Made by a program: the position numbers and the translations under genes. Below, one piece after another: positions 1-12,366 of a DNA stretch of 64,000 nt. This stretch comes from Cinclus cinclus (Eukaryota; Chordata; Aves; Passeriformes; Cinclidae). The stretch covers positions 113,928,214 through 113,992,213 of the forward strand of contig NC_085047.1 in assembly GCF_963662255.1 (NCBI RefSeq). The letters are read 5' to 3'. The notes under the pieces were generated by a model. It worked only from the letters and a program-made list of their open reading frames with translations. It searched no databases and had not been told where the DNA came from. The first letter of the stretch is position 1. Each line of letters opens with the position of its first letter.

Positions 1-376
1 AAGGTCTTCACAGGATTCACCTTGGCCAGTACAAGAGCCTGGCCATGGCTCTACCCAAGATGGACCCCAGGTCATGATTTTTTACACTTTTATAAGTTTT
101 GTTCCATTTCCACATTGGGGTTCATTGTCCAATTCCAGCTCCAGGTTCTGCAGTCCCATCCTCCCAGATTCTCTCCTCAATTCTCTGCTGTTTGCACTTT
201 TTGGGACTGAAGCTGCAATGGTGCCCTGGGTTCTGGGGCTGGAAAAGGATTGTTTTGCATGACTAAATTGTGTGGAGAACTTGTAACACTTTATATAAAG
301 TACAGAGTCACACACCAGTGCAGTGCAGAATCTGAAAAACATGAAAGCTAAAACTAAAGCTAAAACTAAGCCATCA
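1..376 (-). mobile_element. Endogenous retrovirus LTR, truncated by the window edge
   Basis: This stretch matches, base by base with gaps, the complete LTR at 53199-53640. Shared landmarks are the motif around GGTCATG, the ACACTTTTATAAGTTTTG/ACACTTGTATAAGTTTGG segment, the CATATTGGG-like segment, the TTGGGACTGA segment and the final AAAACAT motif. The right edge is taken at the CATCA ending at 376, which corresponds to the TG..CA boundary of the complete copy. About 75 bp of the LTR lie outside the window. Orientation is tentatively minus, because a degenerate AATAAA-like signal in the complete copy reads on that strand. There is no open reading frame of retroviral type. The family is one I associate with passerine birds, but I cannot name the subfamily. 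Confidence 0.72.
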
Positions 377-1753
377 CCCACACTGTGGGATCAGCCCAGG
401 ACACAGTTAGTTCTTCTGTAGGTTTTGTGTTGCCATTGCTTGGCAAAGCTTGTAGAGAATCTCTGCTGATGTCAGTTAAGGAACATGACATTTTTTATCT
501 ATAATGTTCTTAATCTAACAGATTTACTTGTCTTGATTTCACACCTAATTGATGAAAATATTGTGACTAGACAGGAATATAAAAGCAGTATAATAAAATA
601 CCTGTTGACAGAATTGATTAAGATTGAAAAACAGAGGAAAGCAAGTACCCTATTATGTACCAGAGGTCACTGAAAAAGTGTATTTAAGGCTGCTGATGTA
701 AAGCAGCTCGATATTCTGTTATCTATGGATGATTTTAAAAGCAAGTTGTTCTTTAATGAAATTCCCTTTTCACTGGACTGTCAGCACTGACTGCTCTATT
801 ATGTATTCAATTACTATATCTTTATAGAAAAGTACTTGTTCTATAAATGATAGTTAAAAAAAAATTGAAATTATGAAAGTTTGAGAAAATGTAGCTGTTA
901 CCCAATATGCCATCTGATTTTCTCATTGTGCACTGAGGCAGTTATTGTAGAGTTCCTATTTCATGCAAAGGCATAGCCTTTTATTTTGCCTCAATGGTGG
1001 GTAATTTCTGTTTTAGAAGGAAAGGATACACTTGACCTCTGTAATCGTTTTGTGTTTTAAAAAATGGAATCATCCAGATTTGGATCTGCTGCTACCACTT
1101 CCTCTTTCACAAATGTGTGGATTCCTCCCTTTTCTTATGGTGTGCTGTATTTTATTTGTGCATGACTAGACTTCGTTAATATGCAATATATAAGGTCAAT
1201 GGCAATCCCTGTGTAGCTCCCTTCCTACTGGAAATGCCAGACATTTCTTCCTGTGTAAAAGTCATGATGCTTATTTTTGTTTTGCTCAGCTTCATCTAAG
1301 AAAGAGGTATCACAAAAACCTCCTTGTGTGCTTAGCATTTGTGTCAAAACCATGGCTATTAAACAGAGTGAAAATGAAGAGAGTGTCCTCATCTTGAAAA
1401 GCTTCTCAATAGTTTTATGGAAAATAATTCCAGTGGTATTTTCTTCCTGTGGCAAGTGTGGGGATGTGTTTTATTATTCACTTCAGTATTCTGATGAGAC
1501 AAGCCAGTCTCTAGGCTCCAGCAAATGAGGCAATTGCCTAAGGCAGAGCCTGCCTGAATGTCCTTGGCCACACTCCTTGCTTTCCCAGGGCACAGGGGAG
1601 CCTTGGGAGGATTCAGCACTGGATTCAGGATTCAGTCTGGATTCCAGCACCATGTCTGACACCAGGGATCTGCAGTGCCAGCTGCTGCTTTGTACCCTGG
1701 CAGGCAGCAGGAACCACCTCAGGTGCTGCTGCCTTGGTCTGGTGTTGGAACCC
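377..1753. other. Single-copy non-coding stretch between two LTRs
   Basis: AT-rich sequence with no recognised repeat over most of its length. The only possible coding signal is a weak exon candidate at 522-640 (see findings). The last 250 bp (about 1500-1753) are richer in G and C and contain a small cluster of GGATTCAG-like words at 1610-1648. They could be internal retroviral sequence belonging to the following LTR, but I cannot recognise any retroviral protein in them. Confidence 0.45.
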
Positions 1754-2275
1754 TGAAGCCTGGGAGTTTTAAACTTTCTGTGCTGGCAGGCACTAATCCT
1801 CAGGGGATCACTGCTTTTGACTTGAGCCCTTGGAGAAGGCTTCCAAAATTGAGTGATGGAGTTGGAATCACTGATGTGTAGTTTGAATAGAAGTGTGTGA
1901 TTTCACATGGTGAAGGGTTTGGAATTAAAGTTTTAGTATATAGTAATAGGTATAGGACAAGATGGAAGTTTTAGGATGTTGGTTTATTCTTCCTTCTTGT
2001 TCCTTCTTCTTGGTTTTAAGTAGTAATTTTTGGTTGGTAGAGGGTGCCACACTGCGGGTCACGAGTGTTTAGTTATTGGGTCAAAAATATAAATAATATA
2101 GGTGTTAGTTTTTAATTAGACTGTTTAACTTTAAAAGACCTTGCAACAAGTGAAGCACAACTCCATTTTGTCATTTTTAGTTTGTTAGCTAGAAGTGCTC
2201 TAGCACTCACTGTACTATCAATAAAACTTAATACACAACTGGGTCCAAACACAGAACTTCATCTCTCGTGCTTCA
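1754..2275 (+). mobile_element. Endogenous retrovirus LTR, second family
   Basis: The element opens with TGAAGC and closes with GCTTCA, a 6-bp terminal inverted repeat with the canonical TG...CA ends. Near its end is an AATAAA polyadenylation signal (2220-2225), followed by a short U5-like tail. An AT-rich TATA-like stretch lies near 2085-2100. The order promoter, poly(A) signal, short tail sets the plus orientation. Segments such as the one at 1896-1960 and the CCACACTGCGGG motif near 2047 belong to an LTR family I recognise from passerine genomes, probably ERVL-like. I see no matching target-site duplication, no primer-binding site after 2275 and no polypurine tract before 1754, so this is either an old solo LTR or a remnant whose partner is lost. 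Confidence 0.72.
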
Positions 2276-3438
2276 ATTTTGACTGACTGAATGCAAAGGA
2301 AAAATGTTAAAAACTCTTAAGTGGTGCTTTGTGATAGTCTGGATCAGGATCTTACAAGAAATTTCTCCTGACTCCACCAAGATCTTGGCTGCACTGTCCC
2401 CTGCAGCTCCTTTGGGATTTCTCCTGAATATCTTTGTGCTACCCCTAAGGAGCAAACAGAGGATGCTGCTGCATCTCTCAGCTCCACCACTGCCTGCCTT
2501 TGGGGCGGGAGCTGTCGTACCCTTCTCTGCTGAGAGCACCTTGAGAATCATTACCCCAGTAAAGACAGAATACCCTGGGACTGTGACCTGTGGGACCGTG
2601 ACTTCTGTGTGGGTGTGAGCAGACAGAGCTAAAGAGAAGGCAGAGGAGAGGAAGATGTATGGCAGAGTGTTCCTATTAACTGCTCCTGCTCCTCCTTGCT
2701 GCAAAAACTGCTTGGAGAGATGCTCCAGTAGCAGGTGACTGCACCAGAATATGAATGGGGATTGTGGAATCTTTACGTTGCCCTTTGTAAATGGATTCTT
2801 GCCTTCTGGCTGTGGTTTACTGTCACTGGCGTGTTCTGCTCGTAAGCAGAAGGCTGTGCCTTCCAAGCAATTGTCCAAAAATGGAAAATCTCTCTTCCAG
2901 ATTTAAAAAGGGAGGATGCTGGCTGGTTTTGTGCAGACAGAACAAATACTGAGGTAGATGGTGGCTTCGTGTAACGTGGTTATCTTCGGGTTTTGCTTTT
3001 AAACAAAGCAAGCAGAATTTGGAGCATAACTCAGCGTGGAGGTCAGAGGAATGTGTGTCGTGTCTAATGATAAGCAGAGGACATGTGGTTATACCATCCA
3101 TCAGTCTATTGCCTAGAGCAAGAGATATCCAAGTTTGACATGTCTGTTATGGGAGGGGGAGGGAGGAGCAGGGAGATAAGAGACTGTTTTATTAAAATGC
3201 AGCAGCTGAAGTTGTTGGTTTCCTTTGTTTTGTAGGCTTTGGCTTTTTGTTTGCTTGTAGTATTTTCTCCACAAAATCACTTTTAATTATATTAACTGCA
3301 TTCACTCTTTGTGGGTGCTACCCAATGGATTAACATATTAATTACCCAAAATATTAGAATAATTCGAACATTAAGAATGTTTGGACACTATTTTTAAAAA
3401 TTCTCCTGGCTTTAAGTTACAGAGGATTCCAAAAGCAA

Positions 3439-3439
<1 letters not shown>
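2276..3439. other. Single-copy non-coding stretch
   Basis: No repeat or gene is recognised. Overlapping open frames of about 100 and 200 codons occur on opposite strands between 2273 and 2878, but neither resembles a family I know and they shadow each other. A short purine-rich tract (GGGAGGGGGAGGGAGG) lies near 3150. Confidence 0.4.

Positions 3440-3486
<47 letters not shown>
3440..3486. repeat. (ATT)n microsatellite
   Basis: An uninterrupted trinucleotide tract of about 47 bp, nearly 16 units of ATT. It makes a false poly-Leu/poly-Asn reading frame on the two strands. It sits in AT-rich single-copy DNA and is not attached to a CR1 tail. Confidence 0.95.
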
Positions 3487-4142
3487 CAGCAATATTAAAA
3501 AAATTCCTAAAAGGTAAAACCCCTTTATTTACACTTAATGATATTGACAGTGCTCTCCTAGATTCGAACATGAATGTCAGTGGCTTATGATTTTAAATTG
3601 CTACTATTTTGTTGATTTCATAACCAAAAAAATTTTGTTAGTTGTGAATTCACAACATGCATGTTGTGTTGCTAATCCTAATGAAGATAAGAATCATTGG
3701 GAATTTAAAAAATTGGTTCATAGTTCTTAAACAGAACATTTCTAAAATATGTATTTTTTTTAGCTTTGTGATATTTTTCATGCAATTTGTTCATACATAT
3801 TTCTAATTATTTTAAAACAGAAAAAGAGTACTGAACATTCTTTTTCTCTCATTTTCCTTCATTTTTAATTTCTTTCACTGAATATTTAGGAAAGTGCTAC
3901 ATTGTCACATTTCTTTCAGATTTTGCCACTTACATCCCTTCTAAAGTGATCTTTTGACATCAAGAAAATTGCTTCTTGCCTGGATTTGGTTTTCTCTTCA
4001 AAAGAAGAATTTAGAATGGGGTTTTGTTTTCACATCTAAATATCTTTGAATGTTCCAAATCTCCTTGAATGCTCCTGATTTACTTTATGGAGTTGCAGCC
4101 TGCTTTGTGTACCTTGTCTGAAAGCAAACCTTGAGGAAACTT

Positions 4143-4262
4143 CAGCCAGGTTGGACATTGGGGATTGGAAGGTTCCAATGTGGAAGGTTCCCTGCCCATG
4201 GCAGGGGCTGGAACTGGATGAGCTTCAAGGTCCCTCCCAACCCAAACCATTCCATGACTGAA
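4143..4262 (+). mobile_element. CR1 LINE, short 3' end fragment
   Basis: The CR1 3' untranslated landmarks appear in order: a CCAGGTTGGACA box, CCCTGCCCATGGCAGGGG, GGAACTGGATGA and TCCCTCCCAACCCAAACC, followed by a decayed ATTCCATGACTG end. Only the last 120 bp of the element are present, the usual result of 5' truncation during CR1 reverse transcription. The segment GGTTCCAATGTGGAAGG near 4170 is a local rearrangement of the usual sequence. Confidence 0.88.
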
Positions 4263-5425
4263 TACCTGCTGTGTTCATTTTAGTGGAAGTTTTGGTCAGA
4301 AATGGATGTCATTCCTTTTAAGAGGGATTTTATTATAAAATTATTAGTATTGAATTTTAGCTGCAAAAGCATTTCTTAATCTAAGTGAAAACTTTCCTCT
4401 GAAATTAAAACCTTCAGCACCAAAACATGTCTAGTTCAAGACAGATGCAGTTTTGAAAATCTCGTTGTCTAAAGATAAATCATTTTTTTACAGACAAAAT
4501 TTGCTTTCTGTCTGGGTCTTGGTAGTAAAGAGCAAATACAAGTTTCTACTTGTCATTTAATAGAATTTAATAGCACTGTCTCTGGCAATGACTGATTTGG
4601 TTGTTTAGTAATAGGTAAAACAAGTCTCTGCTTGGGCTTTTATAGCAGCTGCATGAATAATCAAATTTCTGTTCAATTTGGTTACAAAGCCAAATAAACT
4701 CTTATTTTGTCTTTTTTTAAACAATATTAATCAAAACTCTTTTTGTCCAATTTTTCCCCTGGTTGAGGTTTAGAAAACCTAGAGCTATTCCTGTGAGTCT
4801 CACAACACATTTATCACACTGAAAGAAGACAAAAAAAAAAAAAAACTTGTTTGCACTATCAGCATATATTCAGCTAAAGCAATAAAGTACCAAGGATTAG
4901 ATTTGAACACAACTGATTGATTTTGGTATCTAACACTGAATGTCTTCCTGGATATTATGCTCCTCAGGGCTGTGCTTCTTTTGCCTCAGACCCATTTGGA
5001 ATCCTAATGCTCTTTTGAACCCTACATCTAATCAGGTTTCTCTGGCTCCTTAGGCAGATGTCTGTCTGTTTTTTTTCTTTTTTTCCCCCATTTTTTATAG
5101 AACTCATGGGACCATTCATAGTTTTCCATTTGTATTGTAGTGAACGCCTTGTCCTGTGGGAGCAGTTTCATAATTGTAAGTATTATGGTCTCCTATTTTG
5201 CAGATGTAAAAATTAAAATATGCTAGGACCAGAGCTGGTCTGTTTTGTTTCTAACCACCACTTCCTACCAAGACAGGGATTTATAAAATCCCCCCAAAAG
5301 ATAGGTAACTTAATTTCTGGCCTTTCGAAGCTGTAGTTTAAATGCAAATGTTATTATTTCTTCTATATTTAAATGAAAATTAGCATTTCAATAATAGGTG
5401 CTGCTTGGGAAGCTGGAGTTTTCTC
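4263..5425. other. Single-copy non-coding stretch
   Basis: AT-rich DNA with several short homopolymers, the longest a run of 15 A at 4831-4845. I see no gene and no interspersed repeat. Confidence 0.4.
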
Positions 5426-5550
<125 letters not shown>

Positions 5551-8500
5551 GTGTCTGAAGTTGCAGAACTAAAATCTTGTAGAAAACAAAGTTTGAAAGA
5601 ATCCAAAAGCATTAATGCTCTGTGTAGGTAATGAGTCATAGGTTTTGTGATTCTTATCTTGTGGAAGAAGAATGATTTTAATAAAATGATGTGTTTTAAA
5701 ATACATGCTCCCGTTTTTTTCCCCATTCAGGTTTAAACTGCTGAAGTACAGCTTTGGCATTTCTCACGATGTTAATAAAGTGTTTAAATTTGACACTGAA
5801 TTAAATAGAATATAGGAGTGTGTGGAGTTGTTGGTAGGTGTCTTGGAGGACTTTTAAAAAGATGTAAAGCATTTATATGTGTTAATATAAAATTCCTCCA
5901 GCTGGCAAAAAACAAAACAAAACAAAAAACCAAAACAAAAGTCTTGCTGAAGTTACTGCCAGTCCCTTCTGAAAGAATAGGATTTATGTTATGGCTGGTT
6001 CTTGCAAGCAACCTCTCTGACGTGTAGGCATTAGTTGGGATTTTTTCTTCATTCAAAGGTGTGGTCTGGTGTGCCATCCTTTTCTGAAATTGCTTTATCT
6101 ATAATGATGTAGGGAATAATTTGCTAGCTACACTCTAAAAGAGGAGGTTTGAGCCAAATTCATTGGAAAGTAGCTCTAAACACTTCTCATTTTTTTGCAG
6201 TCATTTTTTATGTTAATATTCCTGGAGGATTTTCTTGAGAAGGTAAAGAAGAGCATCTTTCAAAACAAGCAAGGTGGAAATACTCCCTTAGGGGAACAAG
6301 AAATCCAGCTTGTTAACCACAGGCTAATGAAATGCAGATTTAAATCTCCCTGTGTCTTTTTTCTAGGACCAGAAGTGCCTCAAAGAGATTATATAGATAT
6401 TTACTACTTAAAATAATTTTCTACCCAGAATCGAATGGATTATGGAGTTATGATGGGATGTTACATTTATAGTGGTTACTGTGGAGAAATTGAGATCAAA
6501 CGTTTTTGGACTATGGCCACTTGCCAAGTGTTTTTTCTTGAAATCACTTCTACAGTGACAATATTTTTCTGTCCCACCTGAAAAAATGGAAAAGACAGCA
6601 TCTCAAGCAATGGCAAAACTGATAAAACCCCAGGAACGACACAATATACCCTGTTCAACCACTGTTCCAAAATTTTTGGCTTGCAATAAGCCTGTCCCTA
6701 TTTACTACTGTTCCTGGCAGAGATGCATGTTCTTTGTCCCCTAATGTTTGGCAATCTGTCTGGTTCTGTGATTTATCTGGTGTTTTTTCGTGATAGCCAT
6801 GTAACAAGAGGTGCAGCTGCTGTAGAACTTTCATGCAATATTTTAAACTCCCTACATTCCCAAAAGAATGTTAATTCTTTCCTTGGCTGCTGCTCTAGCT
6901 CTTCCATGTTATAGGATCTGTTGATCTGTCTTTTTTGATTTTTGCTTACATTTGTGCCTCTGCACATCTTGTAGAGGCATCTCCTGGGAAACATCTTCTC
7001 TTTGTTCATGTTTTAGTCTTGAAATCAGTACTTGAACGTAGCTGTATTTTACAGATTGGTTATTTTGCTATAATTAAGCCTCATGAATATGAAGATTCAT
7101 GTAGTATTCCCACGGTGTCCAAGGAAGTTAGGTTTAGCAATATGATTTCATTTCATCTCTCTGTAACCCATCATCATGTCACTTTTGCTAAACTTAAATA
7201 TCACGTTGGTTCTTAGGAAACACAGAGGATGTACTTGCCAATTTTTTGGTTTTATTTTTAAGCCTAAGTAGAGGGACTTCAGTAATTCTTCTCTGGAGAG
7301 CTGAGATAAAATTTTGCTGATGGAGAGAAAGGGGGAAATGAAAACCTTAAAATAATTTTATTTCAAAATTTAACATAATATTGACATTCAATAAAACCTC
7401 CAACAATTGATAGTGTAGTATACTGAACAAAGCCATCAACTAGAACTTTTGAGACTTGATTGTATTTTAAAAACTATCCTTGGTTTTCTGTGTGTTTGTT
7501 TTCGGAAAAGGCTCTATAGGTCCCTGCCTTTGGGCTTGTTCCCACCTTGTTCTCTTTTTCTGAGAGTAAAAAAAAAGTTTGCCCTATTTGTTTTGTCTTT
7601 TTTTTTTTTCCTTTCTTTTTTAAATGTATTTTTTTTAAAGATCAAAATATTTTCTGAGCAGGTACCACCTTTCATTTCATGAATTCACAGTGTGCAGTAC
7701 AAAGGACACCAATATCAGCTTGCTTCTTGGAAAATTATCCTCACTGCATAGGTGGCTGAAACCTGGACCATATATTCAGATTTTATATTTAACCTTTTGT
7801 AAAGCAAATTACCTCTGTGACCAAAGGCTGGTTTTAGTTGTTTTACTGAGAATGGATTTTTTTCATTTAATTCCTGGGATATTCTGCTTTTCCAGACAGA
7901 CATAGTGACTTCAAAATTTTACCTTCAGCAAGTGATTTTAACCATCACAAGATAAATAGATTAAAAATAGGCAATGTATTTTTTTTCCCTTCAATAATAT
8001 TTCTGATTCAAACCCTGCTATAATTAGCTAATAGATAATTATATATAGTTCTGCATAACTTGCTGATCACTTTCATAAGTTTCATCTCGTTTATATTCAG
8101 GATATAATTCTAGCTTTCAGCAAAGTGCAATTGCAGTGTACGATAGGGAGGTCTCGTGCTAATCAGATTTACTCATTCCCTCAAAATATAGTACAGAACA
8201 TTAATTTCATGCTACTTCATAATGTATTAGCCAAGTGGAAATCCCATTCTGAATTACAGAAAGATCTGGGAATAAAAAGAGAAAAAGACCCTCGCAATAA
8301 AAGAAGCCCATCCCCTCAAAAAAAAAACCCTAAACCTCAAAAGATGCCAACATAATTTTCAGTTTTATAGGAAGTAGACCTTGTCTGAAAATTTTATCTT
8401 GATTTTTTTTCCTTTTTTTTTGAAGACTCAGGAAATATGTTAGAGAAGGAGTACTGTGATAATGGACTGTAACATTAAGTAATTGACTTACTGTCATGAA

Positions 8501-9126
8501 AGTAATTAAAAACATTTATCAGCATACAAAAACTACACAGAACTTTATGAAATAGATTTAAAAAAACAACCCCCAAGTCACACAGGATACCTCAAAACCA
8601 ATGTATTCTCTGGGTCTGTTCGTGGCTTAGTCAATATTTTTTTCTATCATCCAGAAGAAAACATGGTCCTTGTCAAATTGCTTGAGGGACTGAATGTCAG
8701 GCAGTGAAGAAATCTTGCCGTGACATGGTGTCACTTGATCACACAGGACAGGCTGAGCTCAAGAATTACCCTAAAAAAGGAGATATTATTTGCTCCTAGA
8801 TAGAAATATCAGCTCCAAATTAGGTTTGTATCACAATATCCCCTCCCCTTTGGGAAGAACCTTAAGGGTCAAGCAGAGGCCAGCAATCAGGTGTCCATTT
8901 CCTGCTTCACATCTTAGGATAGCCCAGTGACCAGAAGTGAGCAAGGATTTGCCATTTGGATGTTCCACCTTGAAGGGGGAGGGATCACCCAGGGATTGTA
9001 AATGCTCTTGGTTGAAAGGAACAACAAAAGTCAGAGGGTCTGCAAAAGAAACAGTTTTATGACTGAATTACACACCTGGCATGGAAATTGCTGTGTAGGT
9101 TCCTGATCTCTTGGTATAAGTGCATG
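5551..9126. other. Long single-copy non-coding stretch
   Basis: About 3.6 kb of AT-rich DNA without a recognised transposon. It contains an A/C-rich low-complexity patch at 5907-5940, a T-rich patch around 7597-7637 and an A-rich patch at 8317-8342. A short splice-like interval (TTTTTTTGCAG before 6201 and GAGAAG|GTAAAG at about 6242) would bound a 42-bp micro-exon, but nothing else supports it. Around 9020-9080 the minus strand reads ATAAAACTG followed by TTTCTTTTGCAG, which could be either an LTR poly(A) region or a splice acceptor. Confidence 0.35.
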
Positions 9127-9316
9127 GGTTTAAGCAAAGAGAAAAAAGTAAGAAAAATATGAATTATAGAATGGAAGAGAGAAAGGGAAGAAAAGAGCTC
9201 ACCAGAGTTAATCCAGTGTCCAGGTTTAGGCAAAGGGAAAAGCTAGAGAAAAATATGAATTATAGAGGGGGGGAGAGAGAAAGAAAAGGCTCACCAGTGT
9301 TAATCCAGTGTCCAGG
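9127..9316. repeat. Tandem duplication, two units of about 93-96 bp
   Basis: The unit beginning GGTTTAAGCAAAGAG at 9127 recurs from 9223 as GGTTTAGGCAAAGGG. Both copies pass through AATATGAATTATAGA and a GAGAGAAAG purine patch and end in TTAATCCAGTGTCCAG. The copies differ by several substitutions and a few small indels, so the duplication is not very recent. Read on the minus strand, each unit carries a splice-donor-like CTGGTGAGC. The surrounding sequence may be an unrecognised old repeat; I could not assign it. Confidence 0.8.
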
Positions 9317-11202
9317 GTCTTGGGATGCACATGCTCCCAGGCTTTGTGACATTTGGCAGTGAATTTTCCCTGCCTTGGAGATAAAGTTCTTGCTTTTCCT
9401 GGAAATTACTTTTCATGCACAGTGCATTCCCCAAAGTCCATGCCCACTTCTCAACCTGCTCTTGCACTACTTTGTGTTGTGCTGATCTCCAGGAGGCAAA
9501 ACAAAGATGTTTGTTACAGAAAGGTGCTGCTCTGGTTCCGAATGGCCCCTTCTCCAGCCACATCCTGTTCTTCTCTACAGAGTGTTCTTACCAACAGTCC
9601 TGCCAAGAGCCACAGATGGAATGGGGTTGCCCTTGGAATGTGCTCTGGGATTGGGTGGGTGCAGCCTGACCTGCACTGGTGTGCTGAGACTATTGAACTG
9701 CCATGGGATTAAGTGAATATTAAGAAAAACTGAAAAGATGATAAAATTTTTGCTTTTGGCTTTAGTGAGGCATGCAGCTAAAATTCTGTATTCTGGATGA
9801 GGAAGTAGCTGGGTGGGTCTAGAGAATGGTCTGGGTTCTGGAAAAACTATCCCAAAGTGAAGACTGTAAGAGTTTACTCTCCAGCTTCTTACTGAATATC
9901 TAGGCAGACTTTTTTCCAGCTGACACGGCTGGAAGGACTGTGGTTACACAACTAGAGCTCGTTACCATGGCAGGAGGAATAAATGCAAGGTTTTCACATT
10001 GAAAACAATCCTTTAACAATTAGTGTTTACCTCAAGGTGCAGTGAGTTGCAGAAAGATGAGCTGCAGCACAGCCAGAAATGATCAGCTTCGTTCACTGGA
10101 GAAGGCTGTGAGCTGCGATGACACAGATGGTGATTTCTCTTCTTCAGAGCTCTGTCTCTTCAAAAGCAAATGAAAAAGAATTACTGAGTTGTGTGTGAGC
10201 TGTCCAGGGTACTGACACGAGAGGTTTCTTCTGTCATTAAAATAAGGAAGAGCTGTCCAAGAATTTAAAGTATGTCAGCTTAATAAAGGAAAACTACATT
10301 GAAAAAAAGGAATTAATGATAGCTGTGTCCCCCTCCCACAGATTAACATATTTGCATCTCGGAATATTTTGTTCATTGTGGGATACCCCCACCCTTCCCA
10401 GTCCCCTATCTGCCTTCCTCCATGGCTGAAGTATTTAATTCTGTGTAACCATTTGTCTTTTCTTTGGCCAGGCACGGAAAAATTTTGCATAAATTGCGCA
10501 AAAAATTAATTTCAAAATAATAACTGTGCCCTAGAGGGACCAGTTTCTCAAGGGCTACTTTTGATATATTATCCATGCCATCTGTAAAAAAAATATAATA
10601 AAATAAAAAAGCTCTTTGTAGAGATGAGATCATCCAAAGTGTAATTTCATAATAAAAATAGTTCCTTTTGTGATGTGCACCAGTGTTCCGAAGGGGTGGG
10701 GCTGAGACTCTTCCCCTCATTCTGCTTCTCTGATGGTAAATTCTAAACTGGATTTCAGAAGTGCTGCCTGCTTCTGAAATATCCTTTTCAGACAGAGATT
10801 CCTGAATGCAAGTTGGAATTCAGGATTAACTCTGCAGAGTGTTATAGTACTCTTGTGTTGTCCCATCCTGCAGCTAATTTGCCCTGTCTTTGGAAAGTAA
10901 TAATTTTGTTTTTTTTGGAGATATTTGTGAAAAAATATGTTCTGTTGCTGAGTTGTGACCAAACATGTTCCACACTGCTCCTATTTGCCTTTTCACTTTG
11001 TTATTTCTCTTTGACTTGGGAAGTCACAGCATCTGAGGGCCCAGAGAAGGTCATGCTACTTACATGTGTCAGGCTTGATTGTAATTCCATGCTTCGTTCT
11101 TGACTTTTCTTTACCCTCAGGACAGGCAGGCAGAAAGACTCTATTTAATATCAAAATTAACAGTCCTAAAACAATCATGTTGCATAAAAAAAAATTTTAA
11201 TA
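9317..11202. other. Single-copy non-coding stretch
   Basis: The part from 9353 to 9716 is relatively G+C-rich and has open frames on both strands (up to about 119 codons on plus), but no family is recognised in any of them. It may be part of the same unclassified repeat as the duplication just before it. From 9720 to 11200 the sequence is AT-rich without landmarks. Confidence 0.35.
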
Positions 11203-11322
11203 AGGAAAAAAAAGGAGAAAAAAAAGGGGAAAAAAAGGGAAAAAAAAGGAAAAGAAAAGGAAAAGAAAAAGAAAAAAAAAAAAGAAAAAAAAGGGAAAAA
11301 AAAGAAAAGAAAGAAAGAAAGA
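11203..11322. repeat. A/G-only purine tract (low complexity)
   Basis: About 120 bp on the plus strand made almost only of A and G, in runs of A separated by one to four G, ending in (GAAA)n. The open frames through it (Lys-rich on plus, Phe-rich on minus) are artefacts. A tract of this kind can adopt triplex or slipped structures. Confidence 0.9.
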
Positions 11323-11852
11323 TACTGCCCTGCTCTCTGAAGAGTGTGTGGAGGAAACTGCAGGGATTTCTCAGGCCATCTTTTTTGCACTGAAGTACAT
11401 AATAATGCAATTCAGTTCAATCTTGTCAGCTTGAGGAGGAATTAAAGAAATCGTGCATTGTTTGACAGCCCAGGGACTGATGGAACAATCACTTTTTGCT
11501 CAATGCACGTTGGCGAGTGCCCAGAAACTTTTGAAAAATAGAAATGCAGAGATATCAGTGGATTGTGGAGCTGAAGGGACTGGTGGCATCACTGGGGCAT
11601 AAAGTAGAAAAAATCCTATGAAAAAATGAAAGACAAAGTGATTAAAAATAACCCCAAACAATGGGACTTTTTTGATCAACAGCATGAGAACACTATGCAC
11701 TGACCTAAGTATGATCTGACCAGCTTGGACAGTGAGTAGTTGTGGATGCAGTTTGGAATAGCAGCAAAATTAATAAGTAGATTGACTTCATAGCTGCTGA
11801 ACTTTTGAACCTATGGCTTAATGGAGATATTTTCCATGTGACACAGATAGTT

Positions 11853-11944
11853 ACTGGTTTGTTTTTGTGGGTTTTGTTTTGATTTTTTTAGTTGCTGCTG
11901 TTTGGTTGGGTTTTTTGGGGTGTTGTTTTTTTTGGGGGGGGGGT
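11853..11944. repeat. T/G-rich low-complexity tract
   Basis: A stretch made mostly of T and G on the plus strand, ending in a run of T followed by about ten G. Similar A/C or T/G asymmetric patches recur at 5907, 26490-26560, 37845, 42716 and 60081. Confidence 0.7.
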
Positions 11945-12366
11945 GATATTTTAAAGAAAACAGGAATTGTACCTGAAAGAATGAGGAAATGGAGCATAAT
12001 TGTTGCAAATTTCAGCTGTATAATTTTGATGGAAATATTTTGAGGGATTTTGTTTTTCCAGCTAACCATTTAGTCCAATGACATCATTTAGGTCCAGAAC
12101 TTTACACATTTCCTGATATTTATTAAGTTCAGCATACAAAAGGGTACTGAGAACTATTACAAGACTCGGTATGTGAAAGTAACACTTTGCATCACCTCAT
12201 GTATGTACATTATGTTATTTTCCTTCTTTCTACGGCAGAAAGGGGTGAAGTTTAGTCACATAAACCCAAATCCGTCCATCAAAACAGAAGACTTGGATAA
12301 GCAGTCTTGATAAAGAGTTGGATATGCATAGCATGGACTCAGCTTAGCTCATCTAAAAATAAAATT

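Noticed and set aside
2273..2878. Minus-strand open frame of 201 codons, the longest outside CR1
   Set aside because: Its stop lies at the LTR edge, an overlapping plus-strand frame shadows it, and I recognise no domain, signal or splice context. Only a homology search could revive it.
6201..6242. A 42-bp micro-exon between TTTTTTTGCAG and GAGAAG|GTAAAG
   Set aside because: Acceptor and donor look good, but intervals this short with paired splice motifs are common by chance, and the encoded peptide is hydrophobic and unrecognised.
8690..9120. Further minus-strand LTR inferred from an ATAAAACTG poly(A)-like signal
   Set aside because: No TG...CA boundaries or target duplication could be found, and the same bases can be read as a splice acceptor. 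Left as an unresolved possibility.
9127..9316. CRISPR-like or other short-spaced repeat array
   Set aside because: There are only two direct units without spacers, and the whole window is vertebrate nuclear DNA.
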